Origin: Pseudozyma flocculosa PF-1
Taxonomy: Eukaryota; Basidiomycota; Ustilaginomycetes; Ustilaginales; Ustilaginaceae
Length of the DNA stretch: 64,000 bases
Direction: 5' to 3'
Assembly: GCF_000417875.1 (NCBI RefSeq)
Contig: NW_006920880.1
Location: forward strand, 130,260-194,259
Part shown: positions 23,504-33,891 of the stretch, in pieces
Position numbering within the stretch: the stretch's first letter is position 1
Layout: each line of letters starts with the position of its first letter
Program-made: the position numbers and the translations under genes
Notes under the pieces: model-generated
What the model saw: the letters and a program-made list of their open reading frames with translations, nothing else
Told to the model about the DNA's origin: nothing
Databases searched by the model: none

Positions 23504-26500
23504 ATGCCGCCTGCCGCCACTGGAGGCAGCAGCCGGCGCAAGCAGGGCCAGCCTACCGTCTGCCTGGACTGCTACCTGCGCAAGGTCAAGGTGAGTGCTT
23601 TTGCATGTCGACCAGTGTGCCGGAGAGACGGGTGCCCGTTTGAAGGTCGTGCCAGGATGCTGAAGGAAGCATCCGACTCCCTCTGTCATCGACGGCATCT
23701 ACCTTCGTGCACCAGTGCGACCGCAAGCGCCCTTGCTCGACCTGCATCCGCAGAGGCACCGAGCACCTGTGCAAGACGTTCAGCACCCAGGAGCTTGACC
23801 CTGCTGCTCTCAAGAAGAAGCAGGCACGGCGTTCCATGGCGGAGCTCACGGCCCTCACAGAAGCAGCCGCGGCCTCGGCGAGCGCGGCTGCTCGCGATGC
23901 GCAGCAGGACCCGTCCGAGTCTGGTCGGTCCGACGGCCGGTCTTTAGATGTGGCGAACCACCACAACGGCGGCGGCGGAAGCAGCAGCAGCGCCTCGACC
24001 ACCACCGCAGGCGAGTCCCGCGGCGTCGAGGCTCCGCTCACGTCTTTCATCAACCTGCTGCTGCAGGATCTGAGCGTCGGCGACGAAGAGTACAGCTCCG
24101 GCGGCGGCTCGCCCGGTAGCCTGTCTGGCGCCGGCCCCAGCTCCACCCCGCCTCCCGGGGCGAGCCGCTACATGGAGCCCAAGACGCTCGACGTGATCCT
24201 CGCCTTCTGCGCCATGGTGCCGGATCTGCCGCGGCTGTCGCGCCTCGTCAACATCTACCTCCTCGACGTCGACTGGAAGTTTATGCTCACCGCTCAAGAC
24301 TACTTCGAAGATTACGTCCGCGACCTCTGGCAGCGGGTCGTGATGCCGTGCCAGGACTACCACCGTTCGGGCCAGACAGGCGCGACGCTCGAGGCGTGTT
24401 TCCGTCCCGGCGACCTGTCCAGGCTGACAATGCTGGCGGGCTTCCTGTGCGAGACGGTCGAGTGCCTCGATCCGATCACCATCCCGGACCTTGTGCCGGC
24501 ATCTGTGTCGGGCACCACGTCGCTCCCCAAGGGCGCCGCGCGGTCTGCCGAGGAGGCCTTCGACGACGCCGCCGCCGCCACGCCCAGGGTGCGGGCCTTG
24601 AGCGTCCTGATCCACCACCTTCAGACGCTCATCGAAGAGTGCGAGCGGCTCGATGAGATGACCGTCGACCTGGTGCAGAGCAACCTGACCGCTTTCACCG
24701 TCTGGGCGAGCCAGGGCATGTTTGGCCTCTCGGACTTCCCGCGGTGGGAGCTCACGATCCGGGCGGCGCGCGAGTCGAAGCTGTTCGAGGACCCGGAGCG
24801 GCTCGGCATCACCGATCCGCTGCTGCTCGATCATCGCCGCCGCCTCGGCTGGCTCGTCTACGGCTACGACCACTCCTTTGCCGTCGGCGCCAACGTCAAG
24901 CCGCTGATCCTCGAGTCCCAGTTCAGCGTCGATCGGCCGAGCGATGCCCCGCCCTGGCTCGCCTCGGGCGTGCCCGCGGACCCGACGCTGGCGCGCTGCG
25001 AGGTCGAGGTGGCCGAGATCGCCAAGCAGCTGGCCATCTGCAACGCCGCCGAGGGACCGCCGCTGCACCGCAAGGTGATGGAGGTCGATCAGCAGATCCT
25101 CAACTTCATCCGCGGCCTCCATCCAACCTACGCTCTCGAGCAGCCCGACCTGTCGATGGACCAGCACGATCCGTGGCGCTCGCGGCGACGACCGTGGCTC
25201 GGGCTCAACCTGTGCTGGCAGCGGAGCATCCTGCACCGCCAGTTTTTCTTTCCCAACGGCCGCATCAACAACGGCGAGCTGGCCACCAGCCGGCACATTG
25301 CCATCGACAGCAGCCTACGAGCGCTCGAAAAGATCCGCGAGGTCAAGCGCGTGCAGAACCGCTTCTCCGACTGGCAGGGCTCGGCCTGGTACTACCAGTA
25401 TATGACCGAGCCCAGCATCACGCTGGCGACGGCGACGCTGCTGCTGCTGCGCAGCCGGGGCAAGGGCATCCCTGGCCTCGCCGACGAGGCGGCCTGCTGG
25501 CCGACCGTGTTTCACTTCTGCAAGATCATCGACCTATCGATTGTCGAGATCGACCACTCGATGCAGGACCCGGCCCTCTGCCTGCCGAGCTTCCTCGGCT
25601 TCGGCCGGCGTTGCTCGCAGATGCTGGTGCAGCTGCGCACCACGATCCAGAGCGGCGTCGATGCGCTCCTGACAAAGGCCAACGGCGGCGTGGCCAGCGT
25701 CGGCCTCCGCTTCGACGAAAAGCTGGCCGGTCTGCTGAACCCCCGGGCCAGGACGCGCAGCCCCTCGCACGACGGCGGCACCACGCGGGAGAGCATCAGC
25801 AGCGCTGGCAGCAGCGGCGCCTCGCCGCGACCCTCGATATCGTCGTCGAGCTTTGCGCCGCTCGCTGCTCCTCGGTCTCAGCCGCACCAGGCTGCACAGT
25901 GGCAGCCGGGAGAGGCTCGCAACAGCAGCTTCTACGGCAGCGGCGGCGGTGACGAGGGCGCCGGGACCGCAGCCGGAAGCAGCAGCGTGCGAAGCAGCGG
26001 AGCCAGCAGCACGGCCATCTCGCCAGCGACGATGCAAAACGAGACGTGGTTCGCTGCCGGCGACGCCCCAGCCCTGTTGCAGCCTCCTGCGCACCAGCCG
26101 ACATCGGAAGCGCCGCAGCTGCTCGGCCAGCAGTTTGCCTCGCTCGACCAGCATGGAGGTACCTCCGCTGCGCCGGGCTACCCACCCAACATGGCGACAG
26201 GCCTGCCCGCGCTGTCGACGTCGACCTACGACCCGCATTCCAACTCCTGGAGCGCTGGCCCGGCCGTCCCTGCGCCGCACCTGTCGGCCGCGGCGTCGGT
26301 CGAGATGCTGGCCCCACTGGACGTCTCGCAGGCCCTCGATGTAGGCGGTGGCGGCGGCGGGGCCGGCGGCTTGGGAGCCTTTGACGCCGTGCTGAGCCCG
26401 ACGAACACGATCTCGTCGATGGAGCCGTCGGCGCTGCGTTCGTACTACACCGACGACCGGGTGCAGAGGGCGGCACACGAGAACCGCGGGCTGAGTGACT

Positions 26501-26547
26501 GGATCGCCGGTGTGCAGTCTGGGGTGATGCTGCCGCCACCGGGCTGA
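23504..26547 (+). CDS. Zn2Cys6 fungal transcription factor
   Basis: Nuclear DNA-binding regulator. Two exons, 23504-23590 and 23716-26547, join in phase to 972 residues. The junction falls inside the zinc cluster, a common place for an intron. The spliced cluster is Cys20-x2-Cys23-x6-Cys30-x5-Cys36-x2-Cys39-x8-Cys48, the classic Gal4-type spacing, with basic residues RKVKCDRKRPC. An N-terminal Lys/Arg-rich segment, an Ala/Ser-rich linker, and a helical middle region (about residues 150-640) follow. The middle region contains DLSRLTMLAGFLCETVECLD and PWLGLNLCWQRSILHRQFFF, consistent with a fungal-specific regulatory domain, though I cannot name the subfamily. The C-terminal 300 residues are Ser/Gly-rich and probably an activation region. 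It lies 1.26 kb upstream of the PL4 lyase on the same strand, so it may be a local regulator. Confidence 0.88.
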
Positions 26548-27535
26548 CGAGTGGCGCTGCAGCAGGTTCGACCGAGAAGGAGACTGAAAAGCGGGAACCG
26601 GGTCCGCGGGTGCCGTGCCACCAACGGACGAGTGACGAGGGACGAGGTACGGTCGGGGTTGTTGGGAGTGGGCATCACCACCTGGCCCTCTGTCTGATTC
26701 TGGCCGCCATGGACACTTGCATGCCTTCATCCTTGCGTGCAGTCTCGTGCTCTGTAGGTCTGTGCGAGCGCTCAGCCGTACGCCCCACGCTCATGGGCGA
26801 GCGTTCGTCGCCCTCTCTGCCGGACGTAGTCCCAGCTCGCGGCAATCCTTGCCAGCGCCCACTCGAGGTGATCATCGTCGCCTCGCCTCGGGTAAGGCCA
26901 TCCGCGCCTGCTGGGCGTGGGGCGCGGGGGGGACCAGAGTGCGGGGTCCGTGGCAGCCACGCATCGCTCTTGCGCTGATGGATTAGGAGGCCTAGGATGT
27001 GGCAGGTAGCCAGAATGCGGGGCCCCGCGCCCGGCACCACGCTCGCCGTCGACCATGTCGTACGTCCTGGAGCTGCACAATGTCGCACTCGGCGAGAGGA
27101 TCGACGAGGAGGCGGAGGCGAACCGCAACCTCGGCACGCGCGGACCCTTCCATGGCTCTGCATCAACGGCTCGGCGGCGGCGCGGGAATCTTTGTCTTCC
27201 CCTGCCAGCCGTCACGGCCTCGTTGCTGATCGACGCTTCTTTCCCCCACCTCTCTCTTCAGCTCCTGCCTCGTCGACTGCGCATCCTTCTGTTCCCACTC
27301 ACCACCCGCACCCAACCGATTGTTGCTTGTGCTCCCTCCCCACCGGCAGCCGGTCAATTGGGCGGATGTCGTCGCACCGACCTCGGCTGGCTCGCAACCT
27401 GGCCTAGGGACGTACTCACAGTCCCCCTGGCGTTGTCGTGCATCGTCGCAGCGGCAATGGATTGTCAGGGACAGCGACCAGGTGGCCACGCCGCCCCACC
27501 GCATCTCGGTGGCTGCGCAGCGCCGATGCGGCGGC

Positions 27536-27577
27536 CCCACGTTGGCGCCCACGTTGGCGTCGCGGTCCACGCTGGCG
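27536..27577. promoter_or_regulatory. Triple 12-bp element upstream of PL4 gene
   Basis: CCCACGTTGGCG at 27536-27547 and again, abutting, at 27548-27559; a third, near-identical copy (TCCACGCTGGCG) at 27566-27577. They lie about 95-135 bases upstream of the TATA-like site, a position typical of activator sites. Role inferred from repetition and position only. Confidence 0.5.
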
Positions 27578-27668
27578 CCGTCAGCGTCGTACCATGACCC
27601 CTCTTGCAGCCACCGGACGGGCACCAGGGGTCGCCAGGACCGATACCATTGTCCTCACGCCGGACGAG

Positions 27669-27674
27669 ATATAA
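27669..27674 (+). promoter_or_regulatory. TATA-box candidate for the PL4 gene
   Basis: ATATAA within GAGATATAAGG, about 130 bases before the start codon. Confidence 0.55.
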
Positions 27675-27803
27675 GGAGACTGGTGCTGGGAATGAACGCC
27701 TCTCGATCCCTGGACCACCAAGCTACCTCTTCCGCCGTGGGCTTCCCTAATCTCGTCCTCTCCCTTCTTCTCCATCTCTCGCGGCCCGACCTCGCTCTCC
27801 ACC

Positions 27804-29927
27804 ATGAGGCTCTCTGCAGGCCTTGCCGCCGTGTCGACCTGGCTCGGTTTGGTCTCGCTGCTCGTGCTGCAGCAGGCAGAGCCTGTTCAGGCCAAGCTGA
27901 CGCTCCAGGAGACGGCCGATACGATCGCCATCAACAACGACCGCCTCAACGTCGTGCTGAGCAAGAAGCAGGGCGGCGTCATCAGCAGCCTCTCGCTCGA
28001 CGGCCAGGACCTGCTGGGCCCCACGGACGCGTCAAAGAACATCGGCCAGGGCCCGTACCTCGACTGCTACTGCACGCCGCAAGGCTTCTATACGCCCGGT
28101 CGCAAGGCGCCCGAGTTCGCCGTGTTTCAAGGCACCGACAGCGCCGGGGTCGACTACGCAGGCGTGCGCATGGGCGAGACTTACGCCGCCACCGGCCAGC
28201 GCCTCGAGTTCTACTACTTCCTCCGCGACGGCCAGGAGACGGGCCTGCACAACTTTGCGCGCCTGACCTACGACAACGCGACGACGCCGTTCCTGCGCAA
28301 CCTGCAAGAGTTCCGCACCCTCTTCCGGCCAAACACGCCCCTCTGGACGCACGTCACGACCAACGAGCGCCTCACCGCGCCCATCCCCAAGCCCGAGACG
28401 GTGGCAAAGCAAAAGGTGGTGCAGGACGCCACGTGGGACATGGACCCGGACGGCACCTCGACCGACCCCTACGTTACGCAGTTTGCAAAGTACTACACCA
28501 AGTACACGTTCTCGGACACCTGGCAGGACCACGACGTCCACGGCCTGTTTGCCGACGGCACCCAGTCGCGCGACGGCCGCTCCTACGGCGCCTGGCTCGT
28601 CATGAACACCCGCGACACGTACTTCAACGGCCCAAAGAACTCGGACCTCACGGCTGACGCCAACACCGTCATCAACTACAACTACATCGTCTCGAACCAC
28701 CACGGCAACGGCACGCCCAACATCACCACGGGCTTCAGGCGCACGTTTGGGCCCTTCTACTACCACTTCAACGCCGCCCCGGGCGGTGTCGGGTCGATCG
28801 AGGCGCTGCGGGCCGACGCGCGCAAGCTCGCATCGCCCACGTGGAACGCCGACTTCTACGACTCGATCGCCAAGCACGTGCCCGACTATGTGCCGCAGGC
28901 CGGACGCGGCTCTTGGCAGGGCCAGATCAAGCTGCCAAAGGGGGCGCGCAACCCGATCGCCGTGCTGAGCGTGGCGGGCCACGACTTCCAGGACAACGCC
29001 GTCGACACCAAGGCCTACCAGTACTGGACGCGCCTCAACGTCGGCAAGGACGGCGTCACGGCCACGGGCAACATCGACATGGTCAAGTCGGGCTCGTATC
29101 GCCTGACAGTGTACGCCGAGGGCATCTTTGGCCAGCACGTCGTCGACCCGATCCAGATCTCGGCGCGGGGCGGCGCCGCTTCGGCGCCCCAGGGTACGGG
29201 CCGCAAGAGGGCGGCCCCCGCGCCGACCGTGACCAAGACCGTCTGGAACGCCGAGTCCAACGGCCAGGAGCTGTGGCGCATCGGCGTGCCCGACCGCAGC
29301 TCGGGCGAGTACCTCCACGGCGACCAGCCGGACCCCACGCACCCGCTCCACCCGCAGCAGCGCCGCATCTACTGGGGCGCCTACGACTTCCCCACCGACT
29401 TCCCCAACGGCGTTCGCTTCGAGGTGGGCAAGTCGGACCCGCAGCGCGACCTCAACTACGTGCACTGGAGCCAGTTCGGCGGCAAGGCCAACTCGGTGCG
29501 CACCCAGCCCGTCGTCGACAAGGTCAACAACTGGACCCTCGTCTTTGACGCGGCTCAGGACCGGCTCAGCGGACGCAAGAAGGCCACTTTCACCGTCCAG
29601 CTCGCCGCCGCCAAAACGGCAGCGGGCAACACGGACACGTTCAACAGCTCCGAGCCCCTCGCCAACCTGCCGCTCGTCGTCAGCGTCAACAAGCACGACC
29701 TCGAGGCGTGGCGCATCCCCTACTACCAGAGCAGCTCGTGCGCCGTCAGGTCCGCGGTGAGCTGCTACAACCTCGCCCACAAGTACACCTTTGACGTCGC
29801 CCTCCTCCAGCCCGGCCAGAACGAGATCGTCCTCAGCCTGCCCTACCGCGGCAAGAATGCAGAGTCGGCCGTGCTACCCGAGCAGGTCTACGTCCAATAC
29901 GATGCCATGCGCCTCGAGCTGGCCTGA
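27804..29927 (+). CDS. Secreted rhamnogalacturonan lyase, polysaccharide lyase family 4
   Basis: Predicted to cleave the rhamnose-galacturonate backbone of pectin by beta-elimination outside the cell. Single exon, 707 residues, the usual size for long PL4 enzymes. A signal peptide covers about residues 1-30. The catalytic beta-sandwich domain follows (VLSKKQGGVISSLSLDGQDL; GQGPYLDCYCTPQGFYTPG; HDVHGLFADGTQSRDGRSYG). Next comes a fibronectin-III-like domain near residues 365-460 (LPKGARNPIAVLSVAGHDFQ) and a C-terminal jelly-roll carbohydrate-binding-like domain (WRIGVPDRSSGEYLHG; IYWGAYDFPTDFPNG; ending in YVQYDAMRLELA). This three-domain order is that of PL4 subfamily 1. The gene suggests a plant-associated or plant-litter lifestyle. 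It is tail-to-tail with the queuosine salvage gene. Confidence 0.9.
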   Translation: MRLSAGLAAVSTWLGLVSLLVLQQAEPVQAKLTLQETADTIAINNDRLNVVLSKKQGGVISSLSLDGQDLLGPTDASKNIGQGPYLDCYCTPQGFYTPGRKAPEFAVFQGTDSAGVDYAGVRMGETYAATGQRLEFYYFLRDGQETGLHNFARLTYDNATTPFLRNLQEFRTLFRPNTPLWTHVTTNERLTAPIPKPETVAKQKVVQDATWDMDPDGTSTDPYVTQFAKYYTKYTFSDTWQDHDVHGLFADGTQSRDGRSYGAWLVMNTRDTYFNGPKNSDLTADANTVINYNYIVSNHHGNGTPNITTGFRRTFGPFYYHFNAAPGGVGSIEALRADARKLASPTWNADFYDSIAKHVPDYVPQAGRGSWQGQIKLPKGARNPIAVLSVAGHDFQDNAVDTKAYQYWTRLNVGKDGVTATGNIDMVKSGSYRLTVYAEGIFGQHVVDPIQISARGGAASAPQGTGRKRAAPAPTVTKTVWNAESNGQELWRIGVPDRSSGEYLHGDQPDPTHPLHPQQRRIYWGAYDFPTDFPNGVRFEVGKSDPQRDLNYVHWSQFGGKANSVRTQPVVDKVNNWTLVFDAAQDRLSGRKKATFTVQLAAAKTAAGNTDTFNSSEPLANLPLVVSVNKHDLEAWRIPYYQSSSCAVRSAVSCYNLAHKYTFDVALLQPGQNEIVLSLPYRGKNAESAVLPEQVYVQYDAMRLELA

Positions 29928-30119
29928 TCCGGCAGGACCGCCGGGCCGCGTCGGCCGACCGCCTGCGATCCGATCGTTGCCGTAGCCGCAGCGACGATGG
30001 CGACGACCGCGGCTACGGCGCTTTCCCGATCCAACTCTTCGACTCTTTGTTCCTGCATCGCACCGTCGCACACACGAAATCTGATACGGGCCACGACGTT
30101 TGCTTGCCACGGTCGCCGC

Positions 30120-31573
30120 TCAGTACATGACGGTGTTCCGCTCCACCATCCTCGGCACGCTCCGGAGCGCGCCATCGTCCTTGGCCACGGCCCAGAGGTA
30201 GCCATCTGCGGCGTCACAGGTCAGAGACGGGCGCGACAAAGGTAAGTCAAGGAGACGTCAGCACTCACAGCCGCTTCGTTAGGCAATGCGGACAGCGGAA
30301 GCACACTTACCGAGGTCAACCTCGTTGAGCTGGTCCAGCCACGCCTTGTCTGCGCTCGTCTTTGCCAGCTCCTTTGCCCTCTTGACGACTTCGACGCCCG
30401 CATCGAGGCACGCGGCGCGCACCGTGTAGGCCTCGGCCGCTGTGAGCGTCGGCCCTTCGTCCTTGGCCTCGCGCTTGCCCTCGGACGCCTCTGCCGCGCC
30501 GGGCTCCTGAGCCTTTGTCTCGACGGGCCCCCACCTCTTCAGCGCATCGACGACGCATGATGACAGGTCGACGATGCCGAGCTGTACCAGCATCGTCGGA
30601 AGCACGTTGTCGACGAACATGGGCAGCGTCGTCGTCGTTTGGGGCACCTTGAGCGACGACGACGCCGACGACGGCGAACCGAGGCGCTGGTGAAGCGCCT
30701 GGAGAAGGAAGAAGGCCTTCTTGAAGACGTAGACCGGCCCCGTGGGGAGCTGGTAGGCGTCGTTGAAGCCGGGCAGGAAAGTGACGACCTGTGAGGGGAG
30801 AGACGGCAGCATAGCGGGTTAGCCGCAGCCCATCGCACGCTGGACCTGGACGCAAGTTCGGGCAGACGTACCTTTTCGATAAACTTATCGGCGCCCGCCT
30901 CGTCGCCCCTGTCGGCCGTCAGCCGCTCGGCATCCTTGAGCGCCTCGATGACAAAGGCGCCGAGGCTCGGGTAGCCGGCGTCCAACAGCCGCTTTCCCGT
31001 GTCGTTGCAGAGGCCGACGACGAGCTCGACGGCCTCGTTCATCGGCCCGCCGCGGATGCCGACGGTGATAGCCTCGATCTTGTCGTGCTTCTTTTCCTCG
31101 TGCAGCGATACGCCCAGGAGCTCGGCCACCGTCCCGGCGCTGAGGTTCGCCAGGCCCTGGGCGGTGAGGTGCGAGGAGCCAGAGACGGCAGTCGAGGCGG
31201 CATCATCGCCGCCAGTCAGGTACAGGCCAAAGAGGAGGCGCTGCACGTTCTGGTACGCCCCAGATCCGGTGGCCGAGTGGAAGGCGGAGCGGTATCCGGA
31301 TAGCGTGTTGAGGAGCGAGAGGATGGCGAGGAAGTTGACCTCGGCGGTGAGGTTGGGGAACTGGAGCGGGAAGACGAGGCCGTGCTGCGTCTTGAGACGG
31401 TCAAAGGTGGCGCGGTCGAGAGAGAGCAGGAAGGCGTCGATGGCGGCCGTCGAGATCGAGATCGAAGCTGCCTCCCGAGCTACGCGGCAGCTCCTCCGGA
31501 CGCTCGAGATGAATGTCCCAGACGCCGGGGCAGGCGGAGGGGCCGGGGTCGAGGTCGAGCTGGCGGCTGGCAT
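30120..31573 (-). CDS. QNG1: Queuosine salvage protein (queuosine 5'-phosphate N-glycosylase family)
   Basis: Members hydrolyse queuosine 5'-monophosphate to free queuine, which is then put back into tRNA wobble positions. Three exons on the minus strand, 31573-30872, 30788-30311 and 30205-30120, join in phase to 421 residues. Family blocks visible: LTAEVNFLAILSLLNTLSGY, a GIRGGPMNEAVELVV segment, GFNDAYQLPTGPVYVFKKAF, and the strongly conserved LPMFVDNVLPTMLVQLGIV. Then comes a helical Ala-rich stretch with TVRAACLDAGVEVV. The last small exon restores the conserved C-terminus GYLWAVAKDD...ERNTVMY. It is divergent from mL59, sharing a 457-base promoter. Confidence 0.85.
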
Positions 31574-32030
31574 CGTGGATGTCGTTGGTGGTGGAGCTCG
31601 ATGCGATGCGATTCTTCCCGGTCGCTTCTAATGGACGGGCGCGGATGTCTACGTGGATGAGAGTGAGGAGGAGCAGAGATCGAGTCAGAAGCACCAGGGC
31701 GGGGAGTAGTCAGAGGTGGTGGTGCGAGGCCTTCTTCCTGACTCGCCGGCTTCCGGGTCCCGCGTGGACCGACAATCGGCTCCGAAGAGAGGCACCCGGA
31801 AGAAAACCCACACGCAGCCCCCATGCCCTCAGCGCTCGCTGGCCCTCCCGCCCGCATTACCACCACCACCACCACCACCACCACCATCACCATCACCATC
31901 ACCTTGCCGCCTACCGCTCAGCGTTCCACTATCCAGCTCGCTCGTCCTTTCAGGTGCCACGTTCCGATCGCACCTCCCATTGAGCTGCTCAAGCCTCGTC
32001 GCCCCCATCCTCACACCCATCTCTGGCACC
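31574..32030. promoter_or_regulatory. Shared divergent promoter, QNG1 / mL59
   Basis: 457 bases with no gene. It contains a trinucleotide/hexanucleotide run, (ACC)n then (ATCACC)n, at 31859-31903, about 130 bases upstream of the mL59 start. Confidence 0.5.
31859..31903. repeat. ACC / ATCACC microsatellite
   Basis: About nine ACC units followed by three CATCAC-type hexamers. Confidence 0.9.
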
Positions 32031-32856
32031 ATGGCGTTCCGGCAATCACTGAGCCTGGCCCAGGTCCAGCGCAACGCCCAGGGCGACATCGTCGGCCGCT
32101 TCCTCGCCAAGGCGCCCGCATACCGTCGCACCACGTACATCTCCCCGCCAGTCCTCCCCGACCCGTCAGCTGCAGCTGCCTCTTCTTCCCCCTCCTCGTC
32201 GACGTCGACATCAACAGCAACCGCGACGACAGCATCTACCTCGGCCGATCTGGATCGCCCGACAGAGAGGAACCCGTTCAAGCCGTGGCGCTCGCCGACG
32301 GGCCGGTGGTCGCCCTCGGCCCTTTCGCAGCGTCGCCAGGCCGAGCTCGCCTCACTGGCGCTGCAGACGGGGCGGCTGCACAGGCTCCCCTCGGGACCCA
32401 AGACTGACCGGCTGCGCGCGCGGCTCGCCAAGCTCGAGGAACACCGCGAGCTCGAGCACATCGCCAGCCAGGTGCGCTACGCACCGCCACCGGCCGCGGG
32501 CAAGGCCGACGCCCAGAGCGAACAGGACCTCGTCCTCGCCACGGCCAAGCTCGAGGGATACAAGGGCCCCTACACCGGCAGAAAGGTCAGCAAGATGTTC
32601 AAGGGCAGCAAGGTCGACCGTGACGCCATCGTTCGCAGGCAGAACATCAAGGACAAGCTGCAGAACATGCAGACCACCGTCGAGGAGTGGCAGGCGGTAA
32701 GTCGGCCTCTCTCTCACGGCGATGCTCGAAGCGCTCGCTCGTCCTCACTCATATCGCTGATCGTTCCCCCGACCTCGGTCTCCCCCTCTGCTGCTCGTCT
32801 TCTCGCAGACAAAGGCCGAGAACAAGGCCAAGTTCAAGCCCAGCCTGCCCTTCTAG
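32031..32856 (+). CDS. Mitochondrial large-subunit ribosomal protein mL59 (MrpL25 family)
   Basis: Structural protein of the mitochondrial 54S subunit. Two exons, 32031-32696 and 32809-32856, join in phase to 237 residues. The family core is visible: NPFKPWRSPTGRWSPSALSQ, followed by RRQAELASLALQTGRLHRLP and the basic helix KMFKGSKVDRDAIVRRQNI. The last exon adds only sixteen codons including the stop, ending KAENKAKFKPSLPF. The first ~35 residues are basic and hydroxylated and could act as a mitochondrial presequence. A Ser/Thr/Ala-rich low-complexity insert lies near residues 43-70. It is convergent with the poly-Q surface protein. Confidence 0.82.
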
Positions 32857-33216
32857 GCCAGGCGATTTGCCTCACGGCAACACATCCGGCCTCCACCGCA
32901 TGCGCATGTCCACTCTCTCCCAGCGTCAGCAGGAGACTCCAGCAGATTCGACTGGCGCACCTGCGCAACCCGATTCTCTTTGCCACGCCCGCCGACCACT
33001 CTGTGCAGCCTGCCCTCAACGACTTCGCCTGCCGCCTGCCGCTCCCCATCTGCCAAGGTAAGGGCATTGCGGGCGACGCACGACACTGCGCTCGAGGTCA
33101 GGGGGACCGGGATCTCGCCCAGGAACATGTTGCACATGAAGACGAAGCAGAGGACGAAGCACGGCTAAAGATCCAAAGAGGAAAGGAAAGACAGGCCACG
33201 GGCGGGAGGCGGCTAG
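32857..33216. other. Convergent 3' spacer
   Basis: 360 bases between two stop codons; nothing recognised. Confidence 0.6.
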
Positions 33217-33851
33217 CTACATGTAGGGCAGGCCGCCGTCGGAGCTGGCCAGGCTCGCCGTCGAGACGACGCGCTTGCGTTCGCGCTTGAGCTGGTCGTC
33301 GAGCATGCTCAGCCACGCCTCGCCCTCCTTGGGATCGGCGTAGCGCGGGCTGCCGGGGGCCATCGTGCGCGACGACGGCCCCGACGGCGACAGCATCCTC
33401 GGTCCGTCGGGCTGCGTGCCGACGTTGAGCGCGGCCGGAATCGGCCTCGATGCTGCCGCCGCAGCCGCCCGCGTCGGGACGCGGTCTTCGTTGACCGCGG
33501 CCGCGATCCTCGCCGCCTCCTCGCTGCTGTACAACTGGCTCATGTGCACGTACGGGTCGAAGAGCGAGGTCGTCGCCGGCGCGGGCGGCGGGATGCGGGC
33601 CGACGCAAACGACGATGCGCTGGCGGCGGGCGACGCGGCAGTCTCCGCGATAATGTCGCGCGGTGCCTGCGGACCGTACCGAGGCGACTGGGCAGCCGTC
33701 GGGCTGCGATGGGCCGAGCTCGGCGACAGCGGCAGGCCCTCGAGGGCGGCCATCGACTCGCGGCTGTAGGGCTGCCTGCGGGCCGGTGGCTGGTCTTCGA
33801 AGCCACCGCGTTCGCGCGGCTGAGACGAGGGCCACTGGCTCTGCCTCCTCG

Positions 33852-33891
<40 letters not shown>

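Larger units (their letters stand above)
26548..27803. promoter_or_regulatory. Spacer and promoter of the PL4 lyase gene
   Basis: About 1.26 kb with no supported gene. It contains a triple 12-bp element at 27536-27577 and a TATA-like site at 27669-27674, followed by a CT-rich leader up to the ATG at 27804. Confidence 0.5.

Noticed and set aside
23944..25296. 450-codon minus-strand frame
   Set aside because: Antisense shadow of the Zn2Cys6 gene, no recognisable motif.
28032..29780. 582-codon minus-strand frame
   Set aside because: Antisense to the PL4 lyase, Val/Asp/Arg/Gly-rich shadow.
31823..32407. Frame with runs of Thr and Ile before mL59
   Set aside because: Translation of the ACC/ATC microsatellite in the wrong frame.
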